Positions 42,594 to 51,731 of a stretch of 64,000 bases of DNA are shown here, piece after piece. Position 1 is the stretch's first letter, and each line of letters begins with the position of its first letter. The stretch is from Clostridiales bacterium (GTDB lineage Bacteria > Bacillota > Clostridia > Oscillospirales > Oscillospiraceae). A program made the position numbers and the translations under genes. The stretch covers positions 5,393-69,392 of the forward strand of contig DQIA01000037.1 of assembly GCA_003525905.1 (NCBI GenBank). The letters run 5' to 3'. The notes under the pieces were generated by a model. It ran no database searches. It was not told the origin of the DNA and saw nothing but the letters and a program-made list of their open reading frames with translations.

Positions 42594-43373
42594 ATGCTCA
42601 ATTCTTTCTCCCGAACCGAACTGCTGCTTGGCCACCCGGCCATGGAGGCCCTGAAGCACGCGCGCGTGGCGGTCTTCGGCATTGGCGGCGTCGGCGGCTA
42701 TGCCTGCGAGGCGCTTGTCCGCAGCGGCGTCGGCGCCTTTGACCTCATTGACGACGACAAGGTCTGCCTGACGAACATCAACCGCCAGATCATCGCCACG
42801 CGGAAGACCGTCGGCCAGTATAAGGCCGACGTCATGCGCGACCGCATGCTCGACATCAATCCGCAGGCCGATATCCGCGTGCATCGCTGCTTCTTCCTGC
42901 CGGAAAACGCCGCAGAGTTCCCGTTTTCGGAATATGATTATATTCTCGACGCCGTCGACACTGTCAGCGCCAAGCTCTCGCTTGCCGTGCAGGCGCAGGC
43001 AGCCGGTGTACCGATCATCAGCGCCATGGGGGCGGGCAACAAGCTCGACGGCAGCCGCTTCCGCATTTCCGACATCTCCGAGACGCGTGTATGCCCGCTG
43101 GCACGTGTGATGCGCCGCGAGCTCAAAAAGCGCGGCGTGCGCCGCCTGAAGGTCGTCTGGTCTGACGAGCAGCCGACCCGTCCGCTCGAAGACATGGCCA
43201 ACAGCTGCCGCTACCACTGCATCTGCCCGCCGGGCGCCGCACATAAGTGCACGGATCGCCGCGATATCCCCGGCAGCACGGCCTTTGTGCCGCCGATCGT
43301 CGGCCTTCTGATGGCAGGCGAGGTCATCAAGGACCTGACGGCTTCCGTCAGACAGGAGGGCACATGGAACTGA
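42594..43373 (+). CDS. tcdA: TcdA-like tRNA threonylcarbamoyladenosine dehydratase (E1-like, ThiF family)
   Basis: A 259-residue adenylating enzyme of the MoeB/ThiF type with VAVFGIGGVGGYACEALVRSG (about residues 23-43), DDDKVCLTNINRQ (about 53-65) and DYILDAVDTVSAKL (about 121-134). The TcdA-specific context ISAMGAGNKLDGSRF and the absence of a rhodanese tail place it with TcdA/CsdL, which cyclises t6A37 in tRNA to ct6A using ATP. The ATG at 42594 has GGAGG upstream; an upstream GTG lacks a site. It overlaps the next sulfur-tRNA gene by 10 bases. Confidence 0.9.
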   Translation: MLNSFSRTELLLGHPAMEALKHARVAVFGIGGVGGYACEALVRSGVGAFDLIDDDKVCLTNINRQIIATRKTVGQYKADVMRDRMLDINPQADIRVHRCFFLPENAAEFPFSEYDYILDAVDTVSAKLSLAVQAQAAGVPIISAMGAGNKLDGSRFRISDISETRVCPLARVMRRELKKRGVRRLKVVWSDEQPTRPLEDMANSCRYHCICPPGAAHKCTDRRDIPGSTAFVPPIVGLLMAGEVIKDLTASVRQEGTWN

Positions 43374-44494
43374 CGCTCGAAGAATTGGAGGCGCTGGAGC
43401 CTGGCAGCTATACCCTGCTCGACCTCCGCTCGGAGCAGGAGACCGCCTACGGCACCATTCCCGGCTCCGTTCCGGCCAACGCCGCCGCCCTGCCGGAGGG
43501 GCTTCCGGCAGAGCCCGGCCGCATCGTGCTGTTCTGCACACGCGGCAAGCTCAGCCTTGAAACGGCTGAACGCCTGCGCGACGAAGGCTTCGATGCCTGC
43601 AGCCTCAAGGGCGGCTATCTTGCCTGGCTCATGCGACAGATGCAGCGGCAGGAGGCAGAGGAGCTGTGCAGCCGCGTGGAAAACAGTCTGCGCAAGCGCT
43701 TCCGCCTGAAGCTGTGGTGCAACTTTACCAAGGCCATCCGGCAGTATGAGCTCGTCAAGCCGAACGACCGTATCGCCGTGTGCATGTCCGGCGGAAAGGA
43801 CTCCATGCTCATGGCAAAGCTTTTTCAGGAGCTGCAGCGTTATACGAAGTTTCCCTTCTCGGTGGAATACCTCGTTATGGACCCCGGCTACAGCCCGGAG
43901 AACCGCCGCGTCATCGAAGAAAATGCACGAAAGCTGAATATTCCCATCCACATTTTCGAGTCGAACATCTTTGACTATGTCTACAATGTGGACAAATCTC
44001 CCTGCTATCTCTGCGCGCGCATGCGCCGCGGGCACCTGTATGACTATGCCCGCCGGCTCGGCTGCAACAAGATCGCGCTCGGGCACCACTATGACGACGT
44101 CATTGAGACGATCCTCATGGGCATGCTCTACGGCGCGCAGGTCCAGACCATGATGCCGAAGCTCCACAGCACAAATTTTCCCGGTATGGAGCTGATCCGG
44201 CCGCTGTACCTGATCCGCGAGGACGATATCAAGGCCTGGCGGGACGCAAACGAGCTGCACTTCATTCAGTGTGCCTGCCACTTTACCGACACCTGCACCA
44301 CCTGCTCCAATCGGGAGATGCGCTCGAAGCGGCAGGAGATCAAGGATCTGATCCGCACGCTGAAGCAGCGCAATCCGGATGTGGAGGCGCATATTTTCCG
44401 CTCCGTGGAGAATGTGAATCTCGACACCGTCATCGGCTGGAAGACCGGCGGAAAAAAATACAGCTTTCTCGACCGCTATGATGAAGAAGCCTAG
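43364..44494 (+). CDS. Rhodanese-TtcA fusion: sulfurtransferase with PP-loop tRNA thiolation domain
   Basis: A 376-residue fusion. Residues 1-95 form a rhodanese domain with active loop FCTRGKLSLETA (catalytic Cys near 61). Residues ~115-376 form a TtcA-like PP-loop ATPase with VCMSGGKDSML (about 142-152), CYLCARMRRGHL (CxxC near 213), GHHYDDVIETIL and a second Cys group CACHFTDTCTTC (about 303-314). TtcA makes 2-thiocytidine at tRNA position 32 with a [4Fe-4S] cluster. Here the sulfur donor appears built in, and the second Cys group has four Cys rather than one, so target base and mechanism may differ. It is coupled to tcdA by overlap. Confidence 0.85.
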   Translation: MELTLEELEALEPGSYTLLDLRSEQETAYGTIPGSVPANAAALPEGLPAEPGRIVLFCTRGKLSLETAERLRDEGFDACSLKGGYLAWLMRQMQRQEAEELCSRVENSLRKRFRLKLWCNFTKAIRQYELVKPNDRIAVCMSGGKDSMLMAKLFQELQRYTKFPFSVEYLVMDPGYSPENRRVIEENARKLNIPIHIFESNIFDYVYNVDKSPCYLCARMRRGHLYDYARRLGCNKIALGHHYDDVIETILMGMLYGAQVQTMMPKLHSTNFPGMELIRPLYLIREDDIKAWRDANELHFIQCACHFTDTCTTCSNREMRSKRQEIKDLIRTLKQRNPDVEAHIFRSVENVNLDTVIGWKTGGKKYSFLDRYDEEA

Positions 44495-44533
44495 AATAAA
44501 TCCCTCTGCTAGACGCGCAGAGGGATTTATTCT
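44493..44533. terminator. Bidirectional terminator, 17-base perfect stem
   Basis: AGAATAAATCCCTCTGC (44493-44509) pairs perfectly with GCAGAGGGATTTATTCT (44517-44533) around a 7-base loop. It separates the convergent rhodanese-TtcA and SPOCS genes and overlaps the first stop codon. Confidence 0.9.
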
Positions 44534-44536
44534 ATG

Positions 44537-46039
44537 TTACATTGGAATCAGCAACAGCGTTCCGGCCGGGACCTCGTCTGCCTGCAGGTCATTTGCCGCC
44601 GTGACCGTCTCCGGCGCAGTGCGGCAGGCCTTTGCGATATCCCAGACCTGCTCCGGCTGCTCCGTGCGCCGCAGGATGACGCCCGGACGCCGCGCATCTT
44701 CCGGCTCCGGCTCCGTCGTGCCGCCGCACACGGCCTTGAGCGCATGCCGCGCCGTGCTGGCAAGCGTCACCTGCACCGGGCAGCGCAGTGTCACGCCGTC
44801 CGCCCCTGCCGCACAGAACAGCTCGCCCGGCGTGATCTCCGTGACGCGGCAATCCGCCTGCGGCGCAAGCGCCGTTTCCAGCAGCACGTTCGTCCGCAGC
44901 GTCTGGCCCTGCAGTTTCCCTGCCGGGTCGGTGAAAAGGACGTTCGCAGCAAGCGGCAGTTCGATTTTTGCCATGCCGTTCTCCTGCCGCCGCACCGGCT
45001 CCCCTGCCAGTACCCAGCCGTCCGCGATGGCGGAGGCGGGCTCCCGCCCGGCCGCCTGCGCCGTTTCGCGGAACGTCTGGACATCGAGGATGCCCTCCAT
45101 CTCCCACGTCTCCCACTGCGGCTTCAGCTCGGCATCGAGGCAGTAGGCATCCTCGATCAGCTCTACCGGCTGCTCGCCGCAGACCGTGCACTGCGCCAGA
45201 ATGCCCGCGCTCAGCAGCAGGCGGCGGCAGTCGAGCTGGCCGTCCGGCTCCGTCTCGGCCGAGGTCAGGGCGAGGAATACCGTCAGGTCTCCCTCATCCA
45301 GGTCCTGCTCCAGCTCCGCAAACTGCGAGAACGGAAGCTCCGTCTCCTGCCGCTGCAGGCTGCCGTCCGGGGCCTCATAGAGGATATGGACCGTCAGCCG
45401 CCCCTTGAACACCGCCTTGTTCCCGATCGTCTTCTGCTCAGCCGTATCCAGCGCATAGACGCATTTGAGCAGCCGCTCGACCGGCGGCTTCGACGCCGGG
45501 ATCTCGATCTCCTCATTGAGCGAAAAGCTCTTTTCGCCGAGGCCGCGCGGCAGACGAAGCGGCAGGCGCTTGCGCCGGAGCTGCAGCGTCGGTGCCGGCT
45601 CCGGAAAGTCGTGCAGCGTCCGCGTGAACGCGGCATAGACCGTCAGCGTGCAGGAGACGCCGACCCTCACGAGCAGCTTGCGCGAGTGCACGAGCCGCGC
45701 ATCCACGCTGCACAGGCGGCAGACGCATTGCAGGCGGCAATCGCTCTGCTCCCCCTCCCAGCCGCGCCGGGCGCTGAACGGGATCACGGTCTCCAGCCGC
45801 TCGAGCCGTCCGTCCTCTGTGACGAACAAAATACCCGCCTGCACCTCCCCGCTGACCGATGCACTTCCCGCGGTACACTCCTCCGCGCGGACGAGCAGCG
45901 TGCCGAACGCATCGACGACGCGGTCCGCGTCCGCGCAGCTGTCCGGTACGATGACCTCGGCTGTCAGCTCCTGCGTGACCGTCTGATCGAGCACGCGGCC
46001 GAGATAGTCCAGCTGCTTTTCCTGAAAGACAAGCTCCAT
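44537..46039 (-). CDS. SPOCS (DUF3794) and LysM domain protein
   Basis: A 500-residue protein with repeated DUF3794/SPOCS modules (LTAEVIVPDSCADADRVVDA near residues 25-44; SAETEPDGQLDCRRLLLSAGILAQC near 260-284; QADCRVTEITPGELFCAAGADGVTLRCPVQV near 396-426). A C-terminal LysM repeat (VWDIAKACRTAPETVTAAN, about 465-483) binds peptidoglycan. SPOCS-LysM proteins such as SafA/SpoVID-related ones occur in spore-forming Clostridia and are linked to the spore coat or cortex. No signal peptide is seen, as expected for a mother-cell protein. AAGGAGGG precedes the ATG. It is the last gene of the long minus-strand run. Confidence 0.9.
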   Translation of the reverse strand: MELVFQEKQLDYLGRVLDQTVTQELTAEVIVPDSCADADRVVDAFGTLLVRAEECTAGSASVSGEVQAGILFVTEDGRLERLETVIPFSARRGWEGEQSDCRLQCVCRLCSVDARLVHSRKLLVRVGVSCTLTVYAAFTRTLHDFPEPAPTLQLRRKRLPLRLPRGLGEKSFSLNEEIEIPASKPPVERLLKCVYALDTAEQKTIGNKAVFKGRLTVHILYEAPDGSLQRQETELPFSQFAELEQDLDEGDLTVFLALTSAETEPDGQLDCRRLLLSAGILAQCTVCGEQPVELIEDAYCLDAELKPQWETWEMEGILDVQTFRETAQAAGREPASAIADGWVLAGEPVRRQENGMAKIELPLAANVLFTDPAGKLQGQTLRTNVLLETALAPQADCRVTEITPGELFCAAGADGVTLRCPVQVTLASTARHALKAVCGGTTEPEPEDARRPGVILRRTEQPEQVWDIAKACRTAPETVTAANDLQADEVPAGTLLLIPM

Positions 46040-46101
46040 CGTCTTCCCTCCTTCTTGTTCTGGGAAAATCATATGCAGGCCGCGCGCGCAATATTTGCCG
46101 A

Positions 46102-46251
46102 TTACCGCCGCCGCGCAAGGCAAAGCCCTGCGACCAGAAGTGCGATGCCGAGCACGACCAGCACGAATTCCGAGCTGAACAGCAGCGAGAGCAGCAGCCC
46201 CGCGCCGAGCGCCATCATCACCGAGCCCAAAAGCTCCATTTTTCTGCACAT
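46102..46251 (-). CDS. Small 49-residue membrane protein (unrecognised)
   Basis: A short ORF with two hydrophobic segments: MCRKMELLGSVMMALGAGLL, then LLFSSEFVLVVLGIALLVAG, and a Cys/Arg-rich end (LCLARRR). Two-helix small proteins of this type are common in Clostridia; I know of no function. The start lies next to the T tract of the hairpin at 46252-46293, and the only SD-like sequence (GGGGGCGG) is inside that hairpin, so expression could be linked to whether the hairpin forms. Low to moderate confidence that it is translated. Confidence 0.5.
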   Translation of the reverse strand: MCRKMELLGSVMMALGAGLLLSLLFSSEFVLVVLGIALLVAGLCLARRR

Positions 46252-46293
46252 AAAAAACCGCCCCCTGCCAGCCTATGCGCAGAGTGCGGTTTT
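46252..46293. terminator. Terminator after thiamine pyrophosphokinase
   Basis: Outer arms AAAACCGC / GCGGTTTT (46254-46261 and 46286-46293) flank a ~24-base loop, with T-rich flanks on both strands. It would end the prkC-rsgA-thiN transcript. The large loop makes it moderate. Confidence 0.55.
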
Positions 46294-46316
46294 ATGCAGG
46301 AAAAGTCGTGCGGCGC

Positions 46317-46955
46317 TTATCGGGCGCTCGGTCCGGAACAGATCAGCCAGCACAGGCCCTCGCGGATACGGAGCCTGACCGTCGGTTCGATCCACTCATT
46401 GCTGATGGTCAGCGAGTCGCCCCGGCGCGCTTCTGCGTCGCAGAGCGGGTATTTCGCGCCCTCGATCGTCACACCGCGCAGAACGGCGTCGATGGGAAGC
46501 AGAGAAAAATAAAAATATTCCGTGCGCGGCAGGACATATTTCCCCGGTCCGATGCACGTCACGCGATTATCGGGGTCGAGCAGGATCGCCTCCACGCCAT
46601 CGGCCCGCGCCGTTTCCAGCAGCTGCAGATTGGCAAGGGCATGGTCCAGCCGCCCGCCGGTGCAGGCCGTGAGGTACAGGCGCGTACAGCCATGCGCCCG
46701 CGCCATCGTATAGGCCGCCTGCAGGTCGGACTCGTCCTTCTCCGGGCGCAGCAGGATATTTTCCGCTCCGGCCACAGCCGTGCCGCCGGAGTCTCCGTCC
46801 CCGACATAGCAGTCCGGGGCAAAACCGGCCGCCGCGGCGCAGTGCACGCCGCCGTCCGCGCAGATCACAAGCGGTTTCTCCGCGCGCAGCGCATCGAGAT
46901 GCCCCCAGCTGCGGCAGGGCATCGCGCCAAAAATCAGGGCTGTTTGTGTTCCCAA
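46317..46955 (-). CDS. thiN: Thiamine pyrophosphokinase
   Basis: A 212-residue enzyme that turns thiamine into thiamine diphosphate with ATP. Typical motifs are VICADGGVHCAAAAGFAPDCYVGDGDS (about residues 30-56), RPEKDESDLQAAY (about 70-82) and LTACTGGRLDHALAN (about 95-109); the C-terminal half is the beta-roll domain. The start is a TTG at 46955 with AAAGGAG ten bases upstream, overlapping the end of rsgA. This short overlap and the family N-terminus support it. Confidence 0.93.
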   Translation of the reverse strand: MGTQTALIFGAMPCRSWGHLDALRAEKPLVICADGGVHCAAAAGFAPDCYVGDGDSGGTAVAGAENILLRPEKDESDLQAAYTMARAHGCTRLYLTACTGGRLDHALANLQLLETARADGVEAILLDPDNRVTCIGPGKYVLPRTEYFYFSLLPIDAVLRGVTIEGAKYPLCDAEARRGDSLTISNEWIEPTVRLRIREGLCWLICSGPSAR

Positions 46956-47815
46956 AGCCGGATCTCCTTTGCTGCTTCATAGAGCCTTGCATAGCTGGCA
47001 TGACGGGTCGGCTCCAGCTCGCCTGCCGCAAGCGCCTCGAGCACGGCACAGCCAGGCTCAGACAGATGCGCGCAGTCGTGATAGCGGCAGCGGCCGAGAT
47101 ACGGGGCAAAGTCCGGAAAGGCATACTGGAGGTTTTCCTTCAGGATCAGCTCCATCTGCTCCGTGTCAAATGAGGAAAAGCCCGGCGTGTCGATGACGCA
47201 GGTGCCGTCCGCCAGCGGGAACAGCTCCACATGGCGCGTCGTATGGCGGCCGCGGCCGAGCTTTTCCGAGACCTCGCCCGTCTCCACGGAGAAGCCGAGG
47301 CAGTTCAGGATGCTGCTCTTGCCGACGCCGGAATTGCCCGTGAAGGCGACGGTCTTGCCGCGCACGGCCTCGTGCAGGGCGGCAACGCCCTCGCCGCTGG
47401 CCGCGCTCGTCGGAAAGACCGGGAACCCGGCATGGCGGTAGATGTGCGTGAGCGACTCCCCGCTCTCGAGGTCCGTCTTGTTGACACACAGCACGACCGG
47501 CACATTCTGGTTTCCCGCAATGGCCGCGACGCGGTCGATGAGGAACGGGTCCGTCACGGGATTCGCGCCGGACGCCAGCACGACGAGGGCGTCGAGGTTA
47601 CTGACGGCCGGGCGGATGAAGCTGTTGCGGCGCGGCTCGATCTCCTCGACCATGCCCTGTGCGCCGGAGCCGGAAAAGCGGACCCAGTCACCGACGAGCG
47701 GCGACATCCGCTCCTTGCGGAAGCGGCCGCGGGCGCGGCACTGCGTGAGCGTGCCGTTCCCGCTGTCTACATAGTAAAATCCGCTGAGCGCCTTGACGAT
47801 GCGTCCACGCTCCAT
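46934..47815 (-). CDS. rsgA: Small ribosomal subunit biogenesis GTPase RsgA
   Basis: A 293-residue circularly permuted GTPase: N-terminal OB fold (about 1-65), then G4 VNKTDLESGE near 110, G1 GNSGVGKSS near 160, and DTPGFSSFD near 203. The C-terminal zinc motif is CRYHDCAHLSEPGC (about 243-256). RsgA checks late 30S assembly. It lies two bases after prkC and overlaps thiN; in B. subtilis rpe sits between rsgA and thiN but it is absent here. Confidence 0.97.
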   Translation of the reverse strand: MERGRIVKALSGFYYVDSGNGTLTQCRARGRFRKERMSPLVGDWVRFSGSGAQGMVEEIEPRRNSFIRPAVSNLDALVVLASGANPVTDPFLIDRVAAIAGNQNVPVVLCVNKTDLESGESLTHIYRHAGFPVFPTSAASGEGVAALHEAVRGKTVAFTGNSGVGKSSILNCLGFSVETGEVSEKLGRGRHTTRHVELFPLADGTCVIDTPGFSSFDTEQMELILKENLQYAFPDFAPYLGRCRYHDCAHLSEPGCAVLEALAAGELEPTRHASYARLYEAAKEIRLWEHKQP

Positions 47816-47817
47816 GC

Positions 47818-49866
47818 TCAGTCTCCCGATTCAGAGGATTCTGTCGTCGGCTCCGGCTCCGTCGGCGCGGTGGTCGGCGCTTCCGTCGGGGCCTCCGTCG
47901 GCTCGGGACCGTCCGAGACCTCGAGCGTCACGATCGTGTCCTTGGCGACCTTGGAATTTGCCGCCTCGCTCTGCCGCACGACGCGGTCCTTCTCGTCCGT
48001 GTCACTGTAGACGCGCTTGATCTCATATTTCAGGCCGTTTTCCGTCAGCAGATCGATGGCGTCGCGGACGCTCAGGCCGGTGACGGGCGGGACCGTGACC
48101 TTGCCGCTGCCCTTGCTCACATAGACCGTGACCTGCTGGCCGCGGCTGAGCTGGCTGTCCGAGGCAGGGACGGTGCGCGTGACATTGCCGGATGCGATAT
48201 CGTCGCTCTCCTCCTCGAGATAGGTGATGCGCAGATTCAGGTTCATGGCATCGAGGATGCTCTTGGCATTTTCCTTAGACTGGTTCTTGAGCTCCGGCAT
48301 CTTGCCCGAGCCGAGGCTGACATACACCGTCACGCTCTGGCCCTCCTGCAGCTCGGTCTCGGCTGCGGGATCCGTACGCGTCACGCTGCCCGCGGGCACG
48401 GTATCGCTCGATTCTTCCTCGCGGCGGACATTCAGTCCGAGATTCATGGCCTTGAGCTGGGACATGGCATTTGCCTCCGACTGACCGGCCAGATCCGGCA
48501 TGAGGTTGTTTTCCTTGCCGAGGCTGACCTTCAGCGAGATCGTGCGCACGCGGCCGCCCTTGACCATTTCGCCTGCCTTGGGGGTCTGCTCATAGACATA
48601 GCCCTTTTCGTATTCGTCGTTATAGTCGTAGGTCACGCCGTTCAGGTCGATCTTCAGCTCGGGATAGTCGTCGGGGTTGATGTCCTCGAGCTTCATGCCG
48701 ACGAGCTTCGGCACCTCGACCTCAGGCGTATCGGGCTTGTCATTCGTGCCGGAGCCGCGGAGCAGCACAACGCCGAGCACAACGAGCAGCACAACGGCTG
48801 CCGCTGCGGCGCAGACGACGCCGATGACGGTGCGGCGCTTCTTCTCCTGCTCGCGGCGGGCGCGCTCGGCTGCGCGGCGCTCATCCGGCTGGCGCGCAGC
48901 ACGGTTCGCAGCGCGGGCAGCGGCATAGCGCTCCGCCTCGGAGCGGGTCATGCCGCCGTGCTGCGGCTGCTGGGACTGCTGCGGGGCCTGCGGCGCCTGC
49001 CGCAGCGTCTGACCACCGGGCCCGTACACGAACGTCAGGCTCGGATTCTTGCGGAATTCCTCCATATCGCGCAGCATCTCCGTCGCGGAGGAATAGCGCT
49101 CGTCGGCATTGGAGGCCATGGCGTGCATCGTGATCTGCTCGAGGCCGCGCGGGATACCGGTGACGAGCGTGCTGGGCAGCGGCGCGCCGCCGTTGATGTG
49201 CTGGATGGCGACGGAGACGGGCGTCTCGCCGTCATAGGGCGTGCGGCCCGTGAGCATCTCATACATGACGACGCCGAGGGAATAGAGATCGGACCGGTCG
49301 TCCACCCACGCGCCCTTGGCCTGCTCCGGCGAGATATAGTGCACGGAGCCAAGCGCCTCGCGCGTCAGCGTGCTCTGTGCCGAGGCGATGCGCGCGATGC
49401 CGAAGTCGGCGACCTTGATGCTGCCGTCCTTCAGGATCATGATATTGTGCGGCTTGATATCGCGATGGACAATGCCGCGGCTGTGGGCGTGCTCGAGCGC
49501 CTTGGCGATCTGCATGGCGAAATGCAGCGTCTCGCGCCAGTTGAGGCAGCCCTTCTTCTCCAGATACTGCTTGAGCGTGATGCCTTCGATCAGCTCCATG
49601 ACGATATAGTCCACGTCGCCGGAGCGGGACACGTCGTAAACGCTGACGATATTCGGGTGCGACAGCATGGCGACGGCCTGCGACTCCGCATGGAAGCGGC
49701 GGCGGAACTCCTGATTGCGCGAGAACTCATCCTTGAGGATCTTCACGGCGACCAGGCGGTTCAGACGGTGATCCAGTGCTTTATATACAACTGCCATCCC
49801 GCCTGTCCCGATGACCTCAAGGATCTCATAGCGGTTATCCAGCAGCCTTCCTAAGTAATTTTCCAT
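47818..49866 (-). CDS. prkC: PASTA-domain serine/threonine kinase PrkC
   Basis: A 682-residue membrane kinase. The kinase domain (about 10-270) has GTGGMAVVYKA near 20, the Lys in VAVKILKDE near 40, HRDIKPHN near 134 and VADFGIA near 153. A basic juxtamembrane region leads to a single TM (about 345-372). Four extracellular PASTA repeats follow (about 385-450, 455-520, 523-590, 592-655), and a Glu/Pro/Thr tail ends the protein. PASTA repeats bind muropeptides, linking wall state to phosphorylation and spore germination. The partner phosphatase gene lies 85 bases upstream. Confidence 0.97.
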   Translation of the reverse strand: MENYLGRLLDNRYEILEVIGTGGMAVVYKALDHRLNRLVAVKILKDEFSRNQEFRRRFHAESQAVAMLSHPNIVSVYDVSRSGDVDYIVMELIEGITLKQYLEKKGCLNWRETLHFAMQIAKALEHAHSRGIVHRDIKPHNIMILKDGSIKVADFGIARIASAQSTLTREALGSVHYISPEQAKGAWVDDRSDLYSLGVVMYEMLTGRTPYDGETPVSVAIQHINGGAPLPSTLVTGIPRGLEQITMHAMASNADERYSSATEMLRDMEEFRKNPSLTFVYGPGGQTLRQAPQAPQQSQQPQHGGMTRSEAERYAAARAANRAARQPDERRAAERARREQEKKRRTVIGVVCAAAAAVVLLVVLGVVLLRGSGTNDKPDTPEVEVPKLVGMKLEDINPDDYPELKIDLNGVTYDYNDEYEKGYVYEQTPKAGEMVKGGRVRTISLKVSLGKENNLMPDLAGQSEANAMSQLKAMNLGLNVRREEESSDTVPAGSVTRTDPAAETELQEGQSVTVYVSLGSGKMPELKNQSKENAKSILDAMNLNLRITYLEEESDDIASGNVTRTVPASDSQLSRGQQVTVYVSKGSGKVTVPPVTGLSVRDAIDLLTENGLKYEIKRVYSDTDEKDRVVRQSEAANSKVAKDTIVTLEVSDGPEPTEAPTEAPTTAPTEPEPTTESSESGD

Positions 49867-49951
49867 GGCAACTCCTTCCGCGTGCGCGGCCCGTTCTCAG
49901 CGGCGAACGGAAGCCGGATTCAATCTCAGATACCGCAGAGCGGCCTTTTTG

Positions 49952-50683
49952 TTACAGTGCAATGAGCACAGAGGTCACGTTATCAGGCGCGCCCCGGCTT
50001 TTTGCGATATCCAGCAGGCGCTGGCAGCAGTCTGCCTTCTGTGCGCCGTGCACGACTTCAAATAAGATCTCCTGATCGGCCATCTGGTTCGAAAGGCCGT
50101 CCGAGCACAGCAGCAGGCAGTCGCCCGGCTCCGCCGTGAGGGAGAACACATCGGCGGCGACCTGCTTTTCCGTGCCGACCGCGCGGGTGATGAGATTCTT
50201 GCTCGGGTGGTTCTTGGCCTGTTCGTGCGTCAGCTCACCGCGCTGCACCATCAGCTCCACAAGGGAGTGATCCACGGTGACGCAGCGGATGCCGTCCGCC
50301 CCGAGATGATAGGCCCGGCTGTCGCCGATGTTCACGATCTCCACGCGCAGGCCGCGGACGAGGGCAGCCACGAGCGTCGTGCCCATGCCGCGGAACTCCT
50401 CGCTGAGCTGCGCATGCTCATAGACAGAAATATTGGCCAGCTTCGCCGCCGTGCACAGCACGTCCTGCTCCTCCGCCTCGGTCATCCCGTCGCGCAGGGA
50501 GCGGCAGACCTCGCCGCAGAAGACCTCGCAGGCAAGGCGGCTGGCCACATTCCCGGCACGCGCGCCGCCCATGCCGTCGCACACGACGGCGAGCAGCGTC
50601 TCCGGGCCAAGGCGCTCCATGCGGTAAAAGTCCTGATTTTCCTCACGCACGTTTCCCGTGTCCGTCAGTCCCCACGCTTCCAT
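49952..50683 (-). CDS. prpC: PP2C-type protein phosphatase PrpC
   Basis: A 243-residue PPM phosphatase with VCDGMGGARAGNVAS (about 34-48, metal-binding DG), GTTLVAALVRG, VNIGDSRAYHLGADG (about 115-129), LLLCSDGLSNQM near 183 and a closing DNVTSVLIAL. It reverses phosphorylation by PrkC. Its start (ATG 50683 with GGGAG upstream) lies inside the end of rlmN, a 41-base overlap, so the two are coupled. Confidence 0.96.
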   Translation of the reverse strand: MEAWGLTDTGNVREENQDFYRMERLGPETLLAVVCDGMGGARAGNVASRLACEVFCGEVCRSLRDGMTEAEEQDVLCTAAKLANISVYEHAQLSEEFRGMGTTLVAALVRGLRVEIVNIGDSRAYHLGADGIRCVTVDHSLVELMVQRGELTHEQAKNHPSKNLITRAVGTEKQVAADVFSLTAEPGDCLLLCSDGLSNQMADQEILFEVVHGAQKADCCQRLLDIAKSRGAPDNVTSVLIAL

Positions 50684-51731
50684 CCATTCCGCTCCCTTCT
50701 TTTGGTTTTTCCGCCTCGTAGTTTCTGCGGAGCTGGCCGCAGGAGGCGTTGATGTCGCTGCCGAGCGTCCGGCGCACCGTGGCGGGGATGCCGCTGGCCT
50801 CCAGCGTCTTCTGGAAGCGCAGCACCGTCTCCGGCAGGCTCGGCTTCAGTGGGCTTTCCGCCACGTCGTTCAGAGGGATGAGGTTCACATGCGCCGCGAT
50901 CCCGCGCAGACGGCGGATGAGCTGCTTTGCCATCTCCGGCGTGTCGTTGACATCGCGGATCATGGCATATTCAAAGGAGATCCTTCTCCCGGTCTTTTCG
51001 AAGTAACGGCGGCAGGCATCGAGGAGCTCCTGCACCGGCCAGCGCCGGTTCACGGGCATGATGCTGCTGCGGACCTCGTCCACCGGCGCGTGCAGCGACA
51101 CGGAGAGCGTCAGCTGCAGGTCCTCCCCGGCCAGCCGGTCGATCTGATCGACCAGCCCGCAGGTGGAAAGGCTGATGTGCCGCATGCCGATGTTCAGCCC
51201 CTCGGGCGAATTGACGAGCTCGAGGAAGCGGCGCACATTGTCATAATTATCCAGCGGCTCGCCGATGCCCATGAGCACAATGTGCGAGATGGGCAGGCCG
51301 GAATCCAGCTGCGAAAACAGCACCTGATCCAGCATTTCCGACGGCTCGAGGCGGCGGACCAGTCCGCCGCGCGTCGAGGCGCAGAAGGCGCAGCCCATGC
51401 GGCAGCCGACCTCGGAGGAAATGCAGATCGTATTGCCGTAATGGTAGCGCATGAGCACGCTTTCCACGCAGTTTCCGTCCATTAGGCGCCAGAGGTATTT
51501 GATGGTTCCGTCCTTCTGCGACTGCAGCCGCCGCGCGACCGTCGGCGAGACGAGCGTATATTCCGCCGTGAGCCGCTCACGCAGGCTGCGGGAAATATCC
51601 GTCATCTCCGAAAAATCGCGCACGCCGCGGTGCATCCAGCGATAGATCTGTTTGGCGCGGAAGGCAGGCTCACCAAGCACTTTCAGCTCGGCCCCCAGCT
51701 CCGCCAGCGTCATGGATTTGATGTCTTTCAA
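50643..51731 (-). CDS. rlmN: Dual-specificity rRNA/tRNA methyltransferase RlmN
   Basis: A 362-residue radical SAM enzyme that makes 2-methyladenosine at A2503 of 23S rRNA and A37 in tRNAs. The cluster motif is CRMGCAFCAS (about 109-118). Other motifs are GIGEPLDNYDN, LSVSLHAP and the C-terminal RRTLGSDINASCGQLRR with the methyl-carrying Cys. It begins with TTG at 51731 after AGGAGG, overlapping the rsmB stop codon. The C-terminal ~15 residues (EGSGMDGSVGTDGHGKRA) go past the usual end because of the overlap with prpC. Confidence 0.96.
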   Translation of the reverse strand: MKDIKSMTLAELGAELKVLGEPAFRAKQIYRWMHRGVRDFSEMTDISRSLRERLTAEYTLVSPTVARRLQSQKDGTIKYLWRLMDGNCVESVLMRYHYGNTICISSEVGCRMGCAFCASTRGGLVRRLEPSEMLDQVLFSQLDSGLPISHIVLMGIGEPLDNYDNVRRFLELVNSPEGLNIGMRHISLSTCGLVDQIDRLAGEDLQLTLSVSLHAPVDEVRSSIMPVNRRWPVQELLDACRRYFEKTGRRISFEYAMIRDVNDTPEMAKQLIRRLRGIAAHVNLIPLNDVAESPLKPSLPETVLRFQKTLEASGIPATVRRTLGSDINASCGQLRRNYEAEKPKEGSGMDGSVGTDGHGKRA

